This document shows, piece after piece, positions 10,233 through 19,015 of a stretch of 64,000 bases of DNA. Position 1 is the first letter of the stretch, and the number at the start of each line of letters is the position of its first letter. The stretch covers positions 124,001 through 188,000 of the forward strand of contig NZ_JANQBD010000006.1 in the NCBI RefSeq assembly GCF_024722015.1, in the 5' to 3' direction. A model generated the notes under the pieces. That model saw only the letters and a list, made by a program, of their open reading frames with translations. It made no database searches and was not told where the DNA came from. The translations under genes and the position numbers were made by a program. The stretch comes from Paenibacillus radicis (ex Xue et al. 2023). GTDB lineage: Bacteria > Bacillota > Bacilli > Paenibacillales > NBRC-103111.

Positions 10233-10442
10233 AAGAGGCCCCCAAAATGCCCGAAAATAGCAATGATATATTCATCTTAACGTTTTGGGAACCTGCTCAC
10301 AAGTAATATATTCCAATGATAGACGTGAGGCTGCGCCTCTTGTCATTGTTTAAACCTATATGTTGGTGCGTCGGTAGGCAGTCGGCTTGGGATTATGTCG
10401 GCTGTTGGAGTCGTGTTGTTGGATTGATCGGCTCTCTAACGT

Positions 10443-11264
10443 TTAGCAGTGCTCCAGATACCGATCTTTCATAAGTGCAAGAACCTCATCACCTGGAGTA
10501 TCCCAGATAGCTTGGTTGAAAATTTCCACTTCGATTGGACCGTTGTAGCCTGCAGCTTCAACAGCTTGACGAATGCGGCGAAGCTCGATTACCCCATCGC
10601 CCATCATTCCTCTACCTAACAGCAGGTCTGGTACCGGTACAAGCCAGTCGGAGACGTGGAAGCCTCTAATCCGATCCCCTGCACGTGCAATTTCACTGTA
10701 TAGATTTGGATCCCACCATACATGGAATACATCGACTACAACGCCGACATCCTCTGCGTTAAATTTCTCAGCTAACGTATTAGCCTGTCCTAGCGTCACA
10801 ATAACCGAGCGCTCTGCAGCATACATCGGATGCAGCGGCTCGATACCCAGCTTAACTCCATGCGCGCGTGCGTGCGGAATTAACTGCTCGATGCCTTCCT
10901 CTACATATTGGCGAGCTGTTGCAATGTCCTTGTCAGCAGATGGACCGCAGACAAGAACCAGTACTTCAGCACCCAGCTCAGCGGCTTCCTCAACTGCACG
11001 ACGGTTGTCATCCAACCGCTCTTGGCGTCCAGCCGCTGTTGCAGCCGGGAAATATCCGCCGCGGCAAAGACTGGATACTTGTAGTCCAGCGTCGCGAATA
11101 TAGCGGCGGCTTTCAGCCAGACCCGCTTCGGCAACCTTGTTGCGCCAAGGAGCGATCCAAGGAATACCCGCACGTACACTGCCCTCTACTGCCTCGCGCA
11201 AGCTCCAGCGATCAGTTGTGATCTGATTTAAGCTGAGACGATCGAAATTTTGAAGTTTCTCCAT
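10443..11264 (-). CDS. sugar phosphate isomerase/epimerase (xylose isomerase-like TIM barrel)
   Basis: A 273-residue protein of the AP-endonuclease-2/IolE-like TIM-barrel superfamily, which isomerises or epimerises sugars using divalent metal. Blocks with probable metal ligands are LGIEPLHPMYA, VGVVVDVFHVWWDP, RIRGFHVSDWL and NGPIEVEIFN. The ATG follows AAGGAGG at good distance. It follows a Gfo/Idh dehydrogenase (12743-13894) and a DUF993 protein (11567-12727) on the same strand, a combination that suggests a shared sugar-degradation pathway. A 302-base gap with a palindrome separates it from DUF993. Confidence 0.88.
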   Translation of the reverse strand: MEKLQNFDRLSLNQITTDRWSLREAVEGSVRAGIPWIAPWRNKVAEAGLAESRRYIRDAGLQVSSLCRGGYFPAATAAGRQERLDDNRRAVEEAAELGAEVLVLVCGPSADKDIATARQYVEEGIEQLIPHARAHGVKLGIEPLHPMYAAERSVIVTLGQANTLAEKFNAEDVGVVVDVFHVWWDPNLYSEIARAGDRIRGFHVSDWLVPVPDLLLGRGMMGDGVIELRRIRQAVEAAGYNGPIEVEIFNQAIWDTPGDEVLALMKDRYLEHC

Positions 11265-11566
11265 AGTGAAACAACCTCCTTACTTTCTATAGACTGACTT
11301 GCTCAAACCTTCTCTTCGAATCTCAACTTTGCTAAGGAATTTCAGCTGCCTTACCAAAGTGAATAATCGCAAAAGAAATTGCATTCCCTTCTGGATATAA
11401 ATATTAAGCACCACTCAAAGTTAAGCGTGTCCTTCAGGGACGAAAGCGATCATTCACCTTAGTAACAAAGGAGCATCTAAAGAATCTACCTCCCCAAGCC
11501 CTTAAAGGGTGTCCAGAGGGCAGAGCCCTTGGAGCCCTCCCTATAGGGAGGGTTTGGGTGGGTATA
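11265..11566. other. spacer with REP-like palindrome
   Basis: No gene is visible. Near the DUF993 stop, the C/G-rich stretch 11500-11560 contains the perfect palindrome CCCTCCCTATAGGGAGGG (11535-11552), preceded by GAGGGCAGAGCCCTTGG. The composition is unlike the flanking AT-rich spacer and resembles dispersed intergenic repeats of Paenibacillus. It could also stop or stabilise the 3' end of the upstream message. Confidence 0.6.
11535..11552. repeat. perfect 18-bp palindrome (REP-like)
   Basis: CCCTCCCTATAGGGAGGG is perfectly self-complementary. It lies 15 bases beyond the DUF993 stop codon. There is no T-tract on either side, so it is a poor intrinsic terminator. Confidence 0.85.
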
Positions 11567-12727
11567 TCAAATCCCAGACAACGTTAGAACTTTACGCATA
11601 CGTTCTACTGCGAGATCAGGGTTGGTAAACAAGCCAGCTTCATCAGCCATTACAAACAAGTCGGATAAGTGGACAACAGAACGAGCGCCCTCAGCTCCGG
11701 CAATCATACGGAAGTGGGACTGGTGGCCGTTCAAGTAGGCCATGAATACGATACCTGTCTTATAGGCAAACGTTGGTCTTTGGAAAATATGCCTCGATAG
11801 CGGCAATGTCTTATCCAAAATGCTGTGGAAGCGGTCGGTATCTCCAGCGTCCAATGCATGCAGCCCAGCGGCGGCGGCAGGTGCGATCGCATCGAATATA
11901 CCTAACAGCGCATGGCTGAAGCCCTGCTCATCTCCACGGATCAATTCCGGATAGTTGAAATCGTCACCCGTGTACATTTTCACGCCTTCTGGCAGCAGAC
12001 GGCGCATTTTGATCTCTTTGCTCGCATCAAGCAGCGAGATTTTGATACCGTCCACTTTATCTGCATTTGCGCGTATTACGCGCAAGCAAACCTCCATAGC
12101 GGCATCCGGGTCTTGATGCCCCCAATAGCCCGCTAATTGAGGATCAAACATATCGCCCAGCCAATGCAGAATTACCGGCTGGGAAACCTGACTCAATACT
12201 TTGCCGTAAACCCGCTCATAATCCTCCGGGCTTTTGGCGCAAGCCGCCAGGGCGCGGCTTGCCATCAAAATAATGCGTCCGCCTTCGCCTTCGATGAAAG
12301 AGCACTGCTCCTCATAAGCAGCCTCTACGTCTTCTAATGTTACATTTGCACCGGGAGCCAGATGATCCGTACCCGCTCCGGAAGCCATATTGCCTCCTAC
12401 TGAACGAGCTTCCGCAATGGAATGCTTGATCAATTCCTTGGAAGCATTCCAGTCCAAGCCCATGCCGCGCTGTGCCGTATCCATCGCTTCCGCAACGGAA
12501 AGGCCAAGCGACCACAGGTAATGACGGTACTCCATTGTCGCTTTGAAATCGATTCTGGACTGCGCCAATGGGTCTGTATTGGAGAATGGATCGCAAACTA
12601 CATGCGCCGCGGAAAAGGCGATGCGGTTTTTCAATGGACCTTTCGGTATTTCAAACGCTTCAGAGCGACTGAGCTCATAAGTATAGAGCTCCCCTCCGGC
12701 ACGCGGCAATTGTATCGTTTGAGCCAA
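11567..12727 (-). CDS. DUF993 / dihydrodipicolinate synthase-like TIM-barrel protein
   Basis: A 386-residue protein that matches, from memory, the DUF993 family, annotated as dihydrodipicolinate-synthase-like aldolase/lyase. Recognisable stretches are FPRAGGELYTYELSR-like N-terminal (IQLPRAGGELYTYEL), GGNMASGAGTDHLAPGANVT and ILHWLGDMFDPQLAGYWG, with DGIKISLLDASKEIKMR where an aldolase Schiff-base Lys might be. The start is TTG 12727 after AGAGGGGG. It lies 15 bases downstream of a Gfo/Idh dehydrogenase and upstream of a sugar isomerase. The group recurs in sugar-degradation clusters, and a role as the C-C cleaving enzyme is inference. Confidence 0.85.
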   Translation of the reverse strand: MAQTIQLPRAGGELYTYELSRSEAFEIPKGPLKNRIAFSAAHVVCDPFSNTDPLAQSRIDFKATMEYRHYLWSLGLSVAEAMDTAQRGMGLDWNASKELIKHSIAEARSVGGNMASGAGTDHLAPGANVTLEDVEAAYEEQCSFIEGEGGRIILMASRALAACAKSPEDYERVYGKVLSQVSQPVILHWLGDMFDPQLAGYWGHQDPDAAMEVCLRVIRANADKVDGIKISLLDASKEIKMRRLLPEGVKMYTGDDFNYPELIRGDEQGFSHALLGIFDAIAPAAAAGLHALDAGDTDRFHSILDKTLPLSRHIFQRPTFAYKTGIVFMAYLNGHQSHFRMIAGAEGARSVVHLSDLFVMADEAGLFTNPDLAVERMRKVLTLSGI

Positions 12728-12742
12728 GTTAATTACCCCCTC

Positions 12743-13894
12743 TTACAATTTCAAATCAGGAATGTCGATCCAACGGCGTTCTTTCCACGATTGAAGCCCA
12801 AGCTCAGATAGTTGTGTACCTTTTGCTCCTTCAAGCAGATCCCAAGGGAACGGCGTGTCGATTACAACGTGCTTCAAGAACAGCTCCCATTGAATTTTAA
12901 AGCCATTATCGAAAAGCTGATTATCCGGAACATTCTCCCATTGTGCTGTGAAGTTGAAAGGATTCGCAATATCCGGATTCCAGACAGGCTTAGGCGTATT
13001 TACTTTATGTTGGGTTTTGCATTCACGAAGTCCTGCCACCGCGCTGCCGTTTACTCCATCAACATGAATCGTAACCAAATCGTCGCGATCTACACGTGTA
13101 GTCCAAGAGGAGTTGACTTGTGCCACAATGCCTCCCTCAATTTCAAAGGTAGCATACGCTGCATCGTCAGCCGTACATTCGTATTTATCACCTTTCTCAT
13201 CAAAACGCTCATGAATATGAGTAACACCAAGGCAGGATACAGATTTTACTTCTCCAAACAAGTTGTCCAACACATAACGCCAGTGAGCGAACATATCTGT
13301 GATGATACCGCCGCCATCTTCCTTGCGGTAGTTCCATGAAGGGCGTTGGCAAGGAATCATATCACCTTCAAATACCCAGTAGCCAAATTCCATACGTACG
13401 GACAAAATGCGACCGAAGAAACCGGAATCAATCAATCTTTTCAGCTTAATAAGGCCTGGCAGGAACAATTTATCTTGAACGACACCGTTTTTGATACCTT
13501 TATCACGTGCCAGCTTTGCAAGTTCCAACGATTCAGCCAAGCTCTCAGCCGTCGGTTTCTCACAATAAATATGTTTGCCCGCTGCAATCGCTTTACGAAC
13601 GCCTTGCGCACGAAGTACTGTAGTTTGGGAATCGAAATAAACTTGATTGTATGGATCTGCCAGGCATGTATCTACATCCGTGCTCCAGCGTTCGATTCCA
13701 TGAGCTTCAGCCAATGACTTCAGCTTGCTTTCTTGACGGCCTACCAAAACCGGATCCGGAATGATAACATCACCATTAGCCAGTGCAACTCCTCCTTGCT
13801 GGCGGATCGCAACAATAGACCGGATCAAATGCTGATTCGTTCCCATACGTCCTGTTACACCGTTCATTATAATACCCACTTTAATAGTTGCCAT
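12743..13894 (-). CDS. Gfo/Idh/MocA family oxidoreductase
   Basis: A 383-residue NAD(P)-dependent dehydrogenase. The N-terminal fold begins KVGIIMNGVTGRMGTNQHL. HIYCEKPTAESLAESLELAK is the family EKP motif, and GGGIITDMFAHWRYVLDNLF carries the active-site histidine region. The ATG follows AAAGGAG at good spacing. It is the first gene of the dehydrogenase-DUF993-isomerase operon and likely oxidises the substrate that DUF993 then cleaves. The ATVKVG-like start and GRMGTNQ loop are unusual for myo-inositol dehydrogenases, so the substrate stays open. Confidence 0.9.
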   Translation of the reverse strand: MATIKVGIIMNGVTGRMGTNQHLIRSIVAIRQQGGVALANGDVIIPDPVLVGRQESKLKSLAEAHGIERWSTDVDTCLADPYNQVYFDSQTTVLRAQGVRKAIAAGKHIYCEKPTAESLAESLELAKLARDKGIKNGVVQDKLFLPGLIKLKRLIDSGFFGRILSVRMEFGYWVFEGDMIPCQRPSWNYRKEDGGGIITDMFAHWRYVLDNLFGEVKSVSCLGVTHIHERFDEKGDKYECTADDAAYATFEIEGGIVAQVNSSWTTRVDRDDLVTIHVDGVNGSAVAGLRECKTQHKVNTPKPVWNPDIANPFNFTAQWENVPDNQLFDNGFKIQWELFLKHVVIDTPFPWDLLEGAKGTQLSELGLQSWKERRWIDIPDLKL

Positions 13895-14403
13895 TGTTAT
13901 TGCTCCTTTCAGATTGGGGACTTAATATGTTTTGCTTGCTCTCATTGTAATCTCTCCAGCAATAGCCGTCTTATGAATATCAGAAATCAATTCTTAATTT
14001 TGGAACCGTTTGCTATAATTCGTTATGTACTTCATACTCATTATTGCTTCAAAGAAAATAGCAGGGGGTATTCCCAACTGCTAGGCGTTCGGTTCCAAAT
14101 CCACTCAATCACTCTTTCCCTATACTTTTTTCACCAAGCAAAGAGTTCAACTGCTCTAACAAATTACCACCACCGGTAAGCGAAATCGTTCCGATTTTCT
14201 CACAGATTTTCTCCAGAAACTCAAGCTCCTTCAACCGATACAGGGTCTGGTTCTCATCCATTATAAACATAATAAATTCGATTGCCTAAATCTATAAATC
14301 CCAGAGTTCGTTCTTCTTCCACCTAATAGGAGTGGACACCTAAATCACAATCCATACGAGCTAGATAACAATAAAGACGTGACTATCCTGTATATGTACA
14401 CTG
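13895..14403. other. intergenic region upstream of a sugar operon, with a gene remnant
   Basis: The minus-strand promoter of the 13894-11264 operon should lie here. A short minus-strand frame (14109-14270) encodes a protein-like sequence, and immediately upstream the adjacent frame also reads protein-like (LGFIDLGNRIYYVYNG then stop). This looks like the decayed 3' end of a lost gene. No terminator or RNA gene was recognised. Confidence 0.5.
14109..14270 (-). pseudogene. small ORF, probable 3' remnant of a lost gene
   Basis: The frame from ATG 14270 (MFIMDENQTLYRLKEL) or ATG 14261 reads through LEFLEKICEKIGTISLTGG to a TGA at 14109, giving 50-53 residues. It has an amphipathic helical character with regular Leu/Lys/Glu spacing, as in real proteins. 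No ribosome-binding site precedes either ATG, and in-frame TAG codons lie just upstream. A neighbouring frame continues the protein-like sequence upstream, consistent with a frameshifted relic. The family was not recognised. Confidence 0.35.
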
Positions 14404-15507
14404 TCACTCAACTTCTAACCGCAGTATAGGTTGAAATCCAGAAGTCTTAAGGAATTTCATTCGGTGGTCAAAGTTCTTCATTGCATCAGAACAATCAATT
14501 GCATCAAGATTAAGTTTATTGAGAATCTGGCGATCAATCCTAGCTGAGAGAATGGGTACCCGTTCTAGGAGACCGTTAGATGAATTTATTCGTTCATCTA
14601 TTGCATGAATAAAGATCTGATTTATCGGCAGTAATGCAAACATATCCCGAGCAATGCGAATTACACAACTACAAACATAATCCTGCTCAAGGTCATAGTA
14701 CTTTGATTTAGAGATTTCTTTGATGGATAATTTCCCCGTTTTAGTAAGCGTTTTCACTTCTCTGGGAACAACTCGTTCAGAATTAACCTCAAACTCTACA
14801 ACTATTAAATTGGGATCATCTCCGACATAGAACTCAAATCCACTTCCAAATTCAGCAAGATCATCAAGAGGATTCATTTCCTCAATAACTTGTAAATATC
14901 CCTCGGTATCGCCGTTATTTATCCTCTTGGCAAGTAAGACGGTTTCTTCCCAAATCCTGTATTCCTCTAGATCTTCTCTTCTTCCATCTAAAATTTTTTT
15001 GGAGAGCGCCTCACGTTTCCTCTCAATTCTTTTGAATAATTTATCGAAGAACCTTGGTTTGAAATTTACTAAGGCACTCTCTGCTGCCGACTCCTTGGGC
15101 CCCGCCTGTCCTTTTAAAAACGGTTCCGGGCAAGATAGCACCGTACTCCAATCAATCAGATCATCACATTCTTTATGTATGGAATGAATCATTTCAATAT
15201 GGTTTTCATATGATTCAACTTCATGTCTTGCCTTTTGCAGTTCTTGCATCTTTTCATATTCACGCTGTAGTTTAGCCAGTTCATTTTGACGACGGTAAGC
15301 CTGAGTACGCCGGGCACGGCCCGACGTACCTGAGGTTGTATACGAAATACCCGTTCCTGGAATTGAGGCTGTCACTCTACTACCGGTTCGGGAATTAACA
15401 CTATAACGCAACCCTTTTGCTCCAAAGCTCAAACCCGCACTTTTACTTCCCATGTTTAACCTTATTCCTGGAGCAATTTTTATGCTTTTACGGAATCCAA
15501 ATCCCAT
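14404..15507 (-). CDS. DUF4236 domain-containing protein
   Basis: A 367-residue protein whose first 55 residues are a DUF4236 domain (MGFGFRKSIKIAPGIRLNMG, SFGAKGLRYSVNSRTGSR, SIPGTGISYTTS), a glycine-rich beta segment of unknown function found at the N-terminus of many bacterial proteins. A charged coiled-coil-like stretch follows (about 70-115), then an unrecognised C-terminal domain (FEFYVGDDPNLIVVEFEVNS, YVCSCVIRIARDMFALLPI). The ATG follows AGGAGGTTGAGG. It starts 14 bases after the helicase stop on the same strand, so the two are co-transcribed. A joint nucleic-acid-related or defence role is inference. Confidence 0.85.
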   Translation of the reverse strand: MGFGFRKSIKIAPGIRLNMGSKSAGLSFGAKGLRYSVNSRTGSRVTASIPGTGISYTTSGTSGRARRTQAYRRQNELAKLQREYEKMQELQKARHEVESYENHIEMIHSIHKECDDLIDWSTVLSCPEPFLKGQAGPKESAAESALVNFKPRFFDKLFKRIERKREALSKKILDGRREDLEEYRIWEETVLLAKRINNGDTEGYLQVIEEMNPLDDLAEFGSGFEFYVGDDPNLIVVEFEVNSERVVPREVKTLTKTGKLSIKEISKSKYYDLEQDYVCSCVIRIARDMFALLPINQIFIHAIDERINSSNGLLERVPILSARIDRQILNKLNLDAIDCSDAMKNFDHRMKFLKTSGFQPILRLEVE

Positions 15508-15521
15508 CCTACCTCAACCTC

Positions 15522-17243
15522 CTATTTTCCACTTTGTTCTCCCAAGTACCGATTCACATTGCTCATATATTCTTTAGTCGACCAAATCTTTTTATTGCCG
15601 ACTACAATAAATCTATATTTAGCTCGAGATACAGCAACATTTACCAGATTAACACTAGAAGTCGCACAACCAGCTGCTCCAGCATTTTTCCCATCCACTC
15701 CTAAGCAAAAAATAACGGCGTCAGCTTGTTTGCCTTGAAAGGTGTGTACGGTGCCGATAGATTGATTAACCCATCTATTGAACTCTTTCTTAGAAAGAGT
15801 TCCAGCAATCTGACGATGCGCCTCCCTAACCTTCGTTTTCAGCTGTTGCTTTACAACTGCAAATGGAGAAATAATATAAAGGCTAGGTAATTCATTACTA
15901 AGCCCTAATCTTATCGATTCAAACGCTTTCCATATAAGACTTAAAATAACCCTGGCTTGCTCTGGGACAAACTGTTTCACAGTACATTCTCCGTCTACCT
16001 GTATCCATGCATTTGGCCCTAGACGATCAATATTTATTATAATATCTGGATTAGGACTAGACGTATCTAGAACCATTCTCCCGTCGTAAGCAATCTCATT
16101 ACAGATATCAAACATAGGGGAAATGCAGCGGCGATGCACCCATAGCGGGGATCCAATCCATTTGTCACGAATCCATGTCCCATTCTTATTAGCCATATCA
16201 GCTACAATCTGGACAGAGCTATTTAAAGAGATAAATCTATCACTCACTTCGTAATAGTTGGCTACATCTTGCAAAACAATTTTAGGCAGTGTAACAACAG
16301 GTTCAATTTGCAGCGGGTCGCCTACTACAACCGTTCTTTGTGACCTCCAAATCGCCCCTATCGCAGCTTGCGGAACAGCTTGACCAGCCTCATCAATAAA
16401 CAGCCATCCCAATGATTGAGATTCCATCCCCTTAAACATGCCCGCAAAAGAGGCGAATGTACTCGAAACCACTGGTACTATCAATGTAAAGACATCCCAC
16501 AGGCCAGGAAAAAGATATTTATCAGCATGATAATCAATAGATGAAGGCTTAGTAATTGCATAAAGAGAACCGATAATTTTGCTTTGAGCAGCCATAATAA
16601 AACTCTCATGCAGACGTAACGCCTCAAGGAAAAGTCGCGATCTTGCTTGCGTATACTTTAAAGTAATCCAAGGCGAACTCTTTTGAATATAGGATAGTGT
16701 TTGTTCCCAAAACTCGTCGTCCATTATGACACGATTATTTTCTGTTTTCTCATCACTGAACATTTGTTGAATTGCATCGAGCTTGCTTTGTCTTTTTTCA
16801 ATTTTCGCCTTATAAATTTCAATCTTACTGCGCAAACCTTTTGTCTTTTCTAATAATGACTTTACTCGTTCTTCCAGATGATTCTTATTTTCTTCGAGTG
16901 CAACGCACTGCACATACAACTCATTTTTCTGTTTCCTCACACGAAGAAACTCTTTCCAACGTAACAAAACACCAAAAAAACCAAAACGTATCTTTTCCAA
17001 GTACTCTAATTGTTTCTGTTTGGAATCTTGTCGTCTCTGGTTATCAAGTAATTCATTCTGAACTTGATTCAATTGATTATTTTCAGAGTCCAACATGCTT
17101 TCTAAGTTTCTAACTTCGATCATCAAACGTTGGATTCTCTGTTTTACTCCATGAAGCCTTAATACATCCTTATATAAACTTTCAGCCTTCTGCTGCTCAG
17201 TTAAAACATCATTCAAAGCTATTTGAAAGCTCTTTCTAGCCAT
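15522..17243 (-). CDS. helicase C-terminal fragment (motifs II-VI)
   Basis: This is the downstream half of the split helicase. As an independent ORF it would begin at an internal ATG (MARKSFQIAL) with no ribosome-binding site, in the middle of a sequence that reads continuously back to the duplication. Residues 1-165 are a strong coiled coil (EVRNLESMLDSENNQLNQ and similar). The rest is the second half of the SF1 core, ending in AVSRAKYRFIVVGNKKIW. It lacks Walker A, so it is not expected to work alone. Confidence 0.85.
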   Translation of the reverse strand: MARKSFQIALNDVLTEQQKAESLYKDVLRLHGVKQRIQRLMIEVRNLESMLDSENNQLNQVQNELLDNQRRQDSKQKQLEYLEKIRFGFFGVLLRWKEFLRVRKQKNELYVQCVALEENKNHLEERVKSLLEKTKGLRSKIEIYKAKIEKRQSKLDAIQQMFSDEKTENNRVIMDDEFWEQTLSYIQKSSPWITLKYTQARSRLFLEALRLHESFIMAAQSKIIGSLYAITKPSSIDYHADKYLFPGLWDVFTLIVPVVSSTFASFAGMFKGMESQSLGWLFIDEAGQAVPQAAIGAIWRSQRTVVVGDPLQIEPVVTLPKIVLQDVANYYEVSDRFISLNSSVQIVADMANKNGTWIRDKWIGSPLWVHRRCISPMFDICNEIAYDGRMVLDTSSPNPDIIINIDRLGPNAWIQVDGECTVKQFVPEQARVILSLIWKAFESIRLGLSNELPSLYIISPFAVVKQQLKTKVREAHRQIAGTLSKKEFNRWVNQSIGTVHTFQGKQADAVIFCLGVDGKNAGAAGCATSSVNLVNVAVSRAKYRFIVVGNKKIWSTKEYMSNVNRYLGEQSGK

Positions 17244-17394
17244 ATCCCAACTCTTTAACAGATCAGAACTCGACTTATTCCTTTTTGTTTCTTTGGTTTG
17301 AGTTAGAAGCTGCCGAAATGAAGTACCTGGCTCGTCATTCGGCTTATACCAGAACTTAGAGAAAAACTTAAAACGATTACTGCTCTTCCCTAGT

Positions 17395-18693
17395 TTAGCC
17401 GCGATTAGTCCCCAATTTTAGTCCCCAATTATTGGGACCACTAATTGTTTGTGCAATTTCTCTAAAATATGAAGCTCCTTCATGATCAATATAAGCCGGA
17501 TCAACTGCAGAGTTCTCAGGCAGTTCCATAGAAATATTTTCGACAGCACCATTATTAGAAGAAGCAATTACAATACTATGACCACACAACTTAGGATCGA
17601 GTGCATACAGTGGGTACCCGTTGAAAATTTTTTTAACAGAAAATGCAGAATTAGGATTATCAAATCTAACTAATTGCTGAGCTTTATTCACAATGATAGC
17701 GGCAATGACATCTCGGAGCAGTGTCGTTTTCCCTGTTCCTGGTGGTCCATTTACTGAAAACAAGCCCGATTTATCCGATAATTTTAAAAACATCTGATTT
17801 ACTGCGGCCTGTTGCATGAGATTAAGCGTATGTTTATCATTGCCCGGCCACTTGCCAAGTGGAATATTTCGGGGGTTCAGTATTTGGGTCAATGTACTCC
17901 GATTATTATCAATATCCATTCTTTCAGAATCGCGGATTCTCTCACTACTCAGGTACTCACTTAATCCTTTACCTATAGACTCATCAGATTTTTCAGCGGA
18001 ATGAAGAATGGACTCTAACTCACGAAGGTAGAAACTGTTCAGTATCCCTGGTAATTCACTCTCTTCGTCCTGTTGTTCTTCATTTCCCCCTGCTTCTTGA
18101 CTTGCCTTTTGTTTAAGAACCTGATCTGTCCTAACCCAAAAAAGACGCTTTCGAAAACGAGGAGTCCATTGCATCTTTTCAACCAGTAGTTTTAAAAGCT
18201 CGGTTAACGTATTCAGTGTTACAGACCCCTGAAGTTGTTGTAGAATATAACTTTGAAGTTCTAATTCGATCTCACGAAAAGGTTGATGCCAAGCTTCGTA
18301 TTGTCCTGCCCCTTCTCTCTCAAGTTTTCCAAGTGCAAACGGGACAGTCGAAACCTTAAAACTACCTTGTCTGTAATATCCCGTATGATCGACCGTAACC
18401 TCTGCAAAGACTGATTTTACTTTATAGTCATTGTATTGTTGATTAATCTCATCATCCTGAAACACTTTTCGGACAACACTCATCATTTCTTCAATATCAA
18501 ATACCCCGATAAAAACTTGATGTCGGAATGTATGCTTTTCTGTTTCCACCAAGTTATACTTCTCTGGATTTATCCACGGCAGGTCTGTATTATATGCAAT
18601 TGGAATCGTGTCGTCATCATGCTCAATTGTATAAGGTGTCAGGTACTCTATTTTATGCCAAGCTTGCAGCTTGCGCTTAATGTGCTCGTCCAT
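17395..18693 (-). CDS. helicase N-terminal fragment (Walker A half)
   Basis: This is the 432-residue upstream half of the split helicase. Residues 1-290 form an N-terminal region of unknown fold. The Walker A motif NGPPGTGKTTLLRDVIAAII lies near residue 315. The last authentic residues are GPNNWGL; the final few (KLGTNRG) come from the duplicated 13 bp and the altered frame. On its own it has ATP-binding but no Walker B or later helicase motifs. Confidence 0.85.
   Translation of the reverse strand: MDEHIKRKLQAWHKIEYLTPYTIEHDDDTIPIAYNTDLPWINPEKYNLVETEKHTFRHQVFIGVFDIEEMMSVVRKVFQDDEINQQYNDYKVKSVFAEVTVDHTGYYRQGSFKVSTVPFALGKLEREGAGQYEAWHQPFREIELELQSYILQQLQGSVTLNTLTELLKLLVEKMQWTPRFRKRLFWVRTDQVLKQKASQEAGGNEEQQDEESELPGILNSFYLRELESILHSAEKSDESIGKGLSEYLSSERIRDSERMDIDNNRSTLTQILNPRNIPLGKWPGNDKHTLNLMQQAAVNQMFLKLSDKSGLFSVNGPPGTGKTTLLRDVIAAIIVNKAQQLVRFDNPNSAFSVKKIFNGYPLYALDPKLCGHSIVIASSNNGAVENISMELPENSAVDPAYIDHEGASYFREIAQTISGPNNWGLKLGTNRG
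17405..17430. repeat. perfect 13-bp tandem duplication causing a frameshift
   Basis: TTAGTCCCCAATT occurs twice head to tail (17405-17417 and 17418-17430). Since 13 is not a multiple of three, it shifts the helicase frame. Deleting one copy restores the frame exactly. Confidence 0.95.
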
Positions 18694-18916
18694 TGTTGAA
18701 ATCCCTTCAGTCTGTGAGTTAATATTTGGCCAGTCGTCAACTTTATCTTATAAAATAGATCAATAGTCTTATTTCTTGGTCCTCTTGTTTTAAGAAATAT
18801 GATAAAAAAGCCTCGTATTAACCTGTTATATTCGACAGGGTTAGGAAAAATCCTCCATTTTTCAACAGTTCAAATTGCTTGCATCTTATGCCATTAAAAT
18901 AAAAAGAAACAAAATA

Positions 18917-18947
18917 AATCAAGGACAGTATAGTCAAGTCCTTGATT
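18917..18947 (-). terminator. terminator of the RNA-repair operon
   Basis: AATCAAGGAC (18917-18926) and GTCCTTGATT (18938-18947) form a perfect 10-bp stem. On the minus strand it is followed by TATTTTGTTTC. It sits about 70 bases beyond the rtcB stop and separates the RNA-repair operon from the helicase operon. The rest of 18694-19015 is AT-rich and should contain the helicase promoter. Confidence 0.75.
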
Positions 18948-19015
18948 ATATTGCTTCTAACGCATTGTTATTTACTACTAAGTTAACTCACTCTTAATTA
19001 ACTTAACTGCTTTAT

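Larger units (their letters stand above)
15522..18693 (-). pseudogene. SF1 (COG1112, Upf1/Dna2-like) helicase gene, frameshifted by a 13-bp duplication
   Basis: Two ORFs (18693-17395 and 17243-15522) are halves of one helicase. The first carries motif I (GPPGTGKTTLLRD). The second carries motif II (FIDEAGQAVP), motif III (VVVGDPLQIEPV), motif V (VHTFQGKQADAVIFC) and motif VI (NVAVSRAKYRFIVVG), plus a long coiled-coil insertion. At the junction a 13-bp sequence is present twice in tandem (17405-17417, 17418-17430). Removing one copy opens a continuous frame, with NNWGLIAAKLGKSSNRFKFF and onward translating without stops into the second half. Total length minus 13 is 3159 bases, exactly 1053 codons (1052 residues). 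The gene is therefore either recently broken or switchable by slippage. DUF4236 is the downstream operon partner. Confidence 0.93.

Noticed and set aside
10573..11103. Plus-strand ORF of 176 residues
   Set aside because: Exact antisense of the sugar isomerase gene; Ser/Arg/Pro-rich composition typical of a shadow frame.
12812..13339. Plus-strand ORF of 175 residues
   Set aside because: Antisense to a well-supported Gfo/Idh/MocA dehydrogenase with no start signal.
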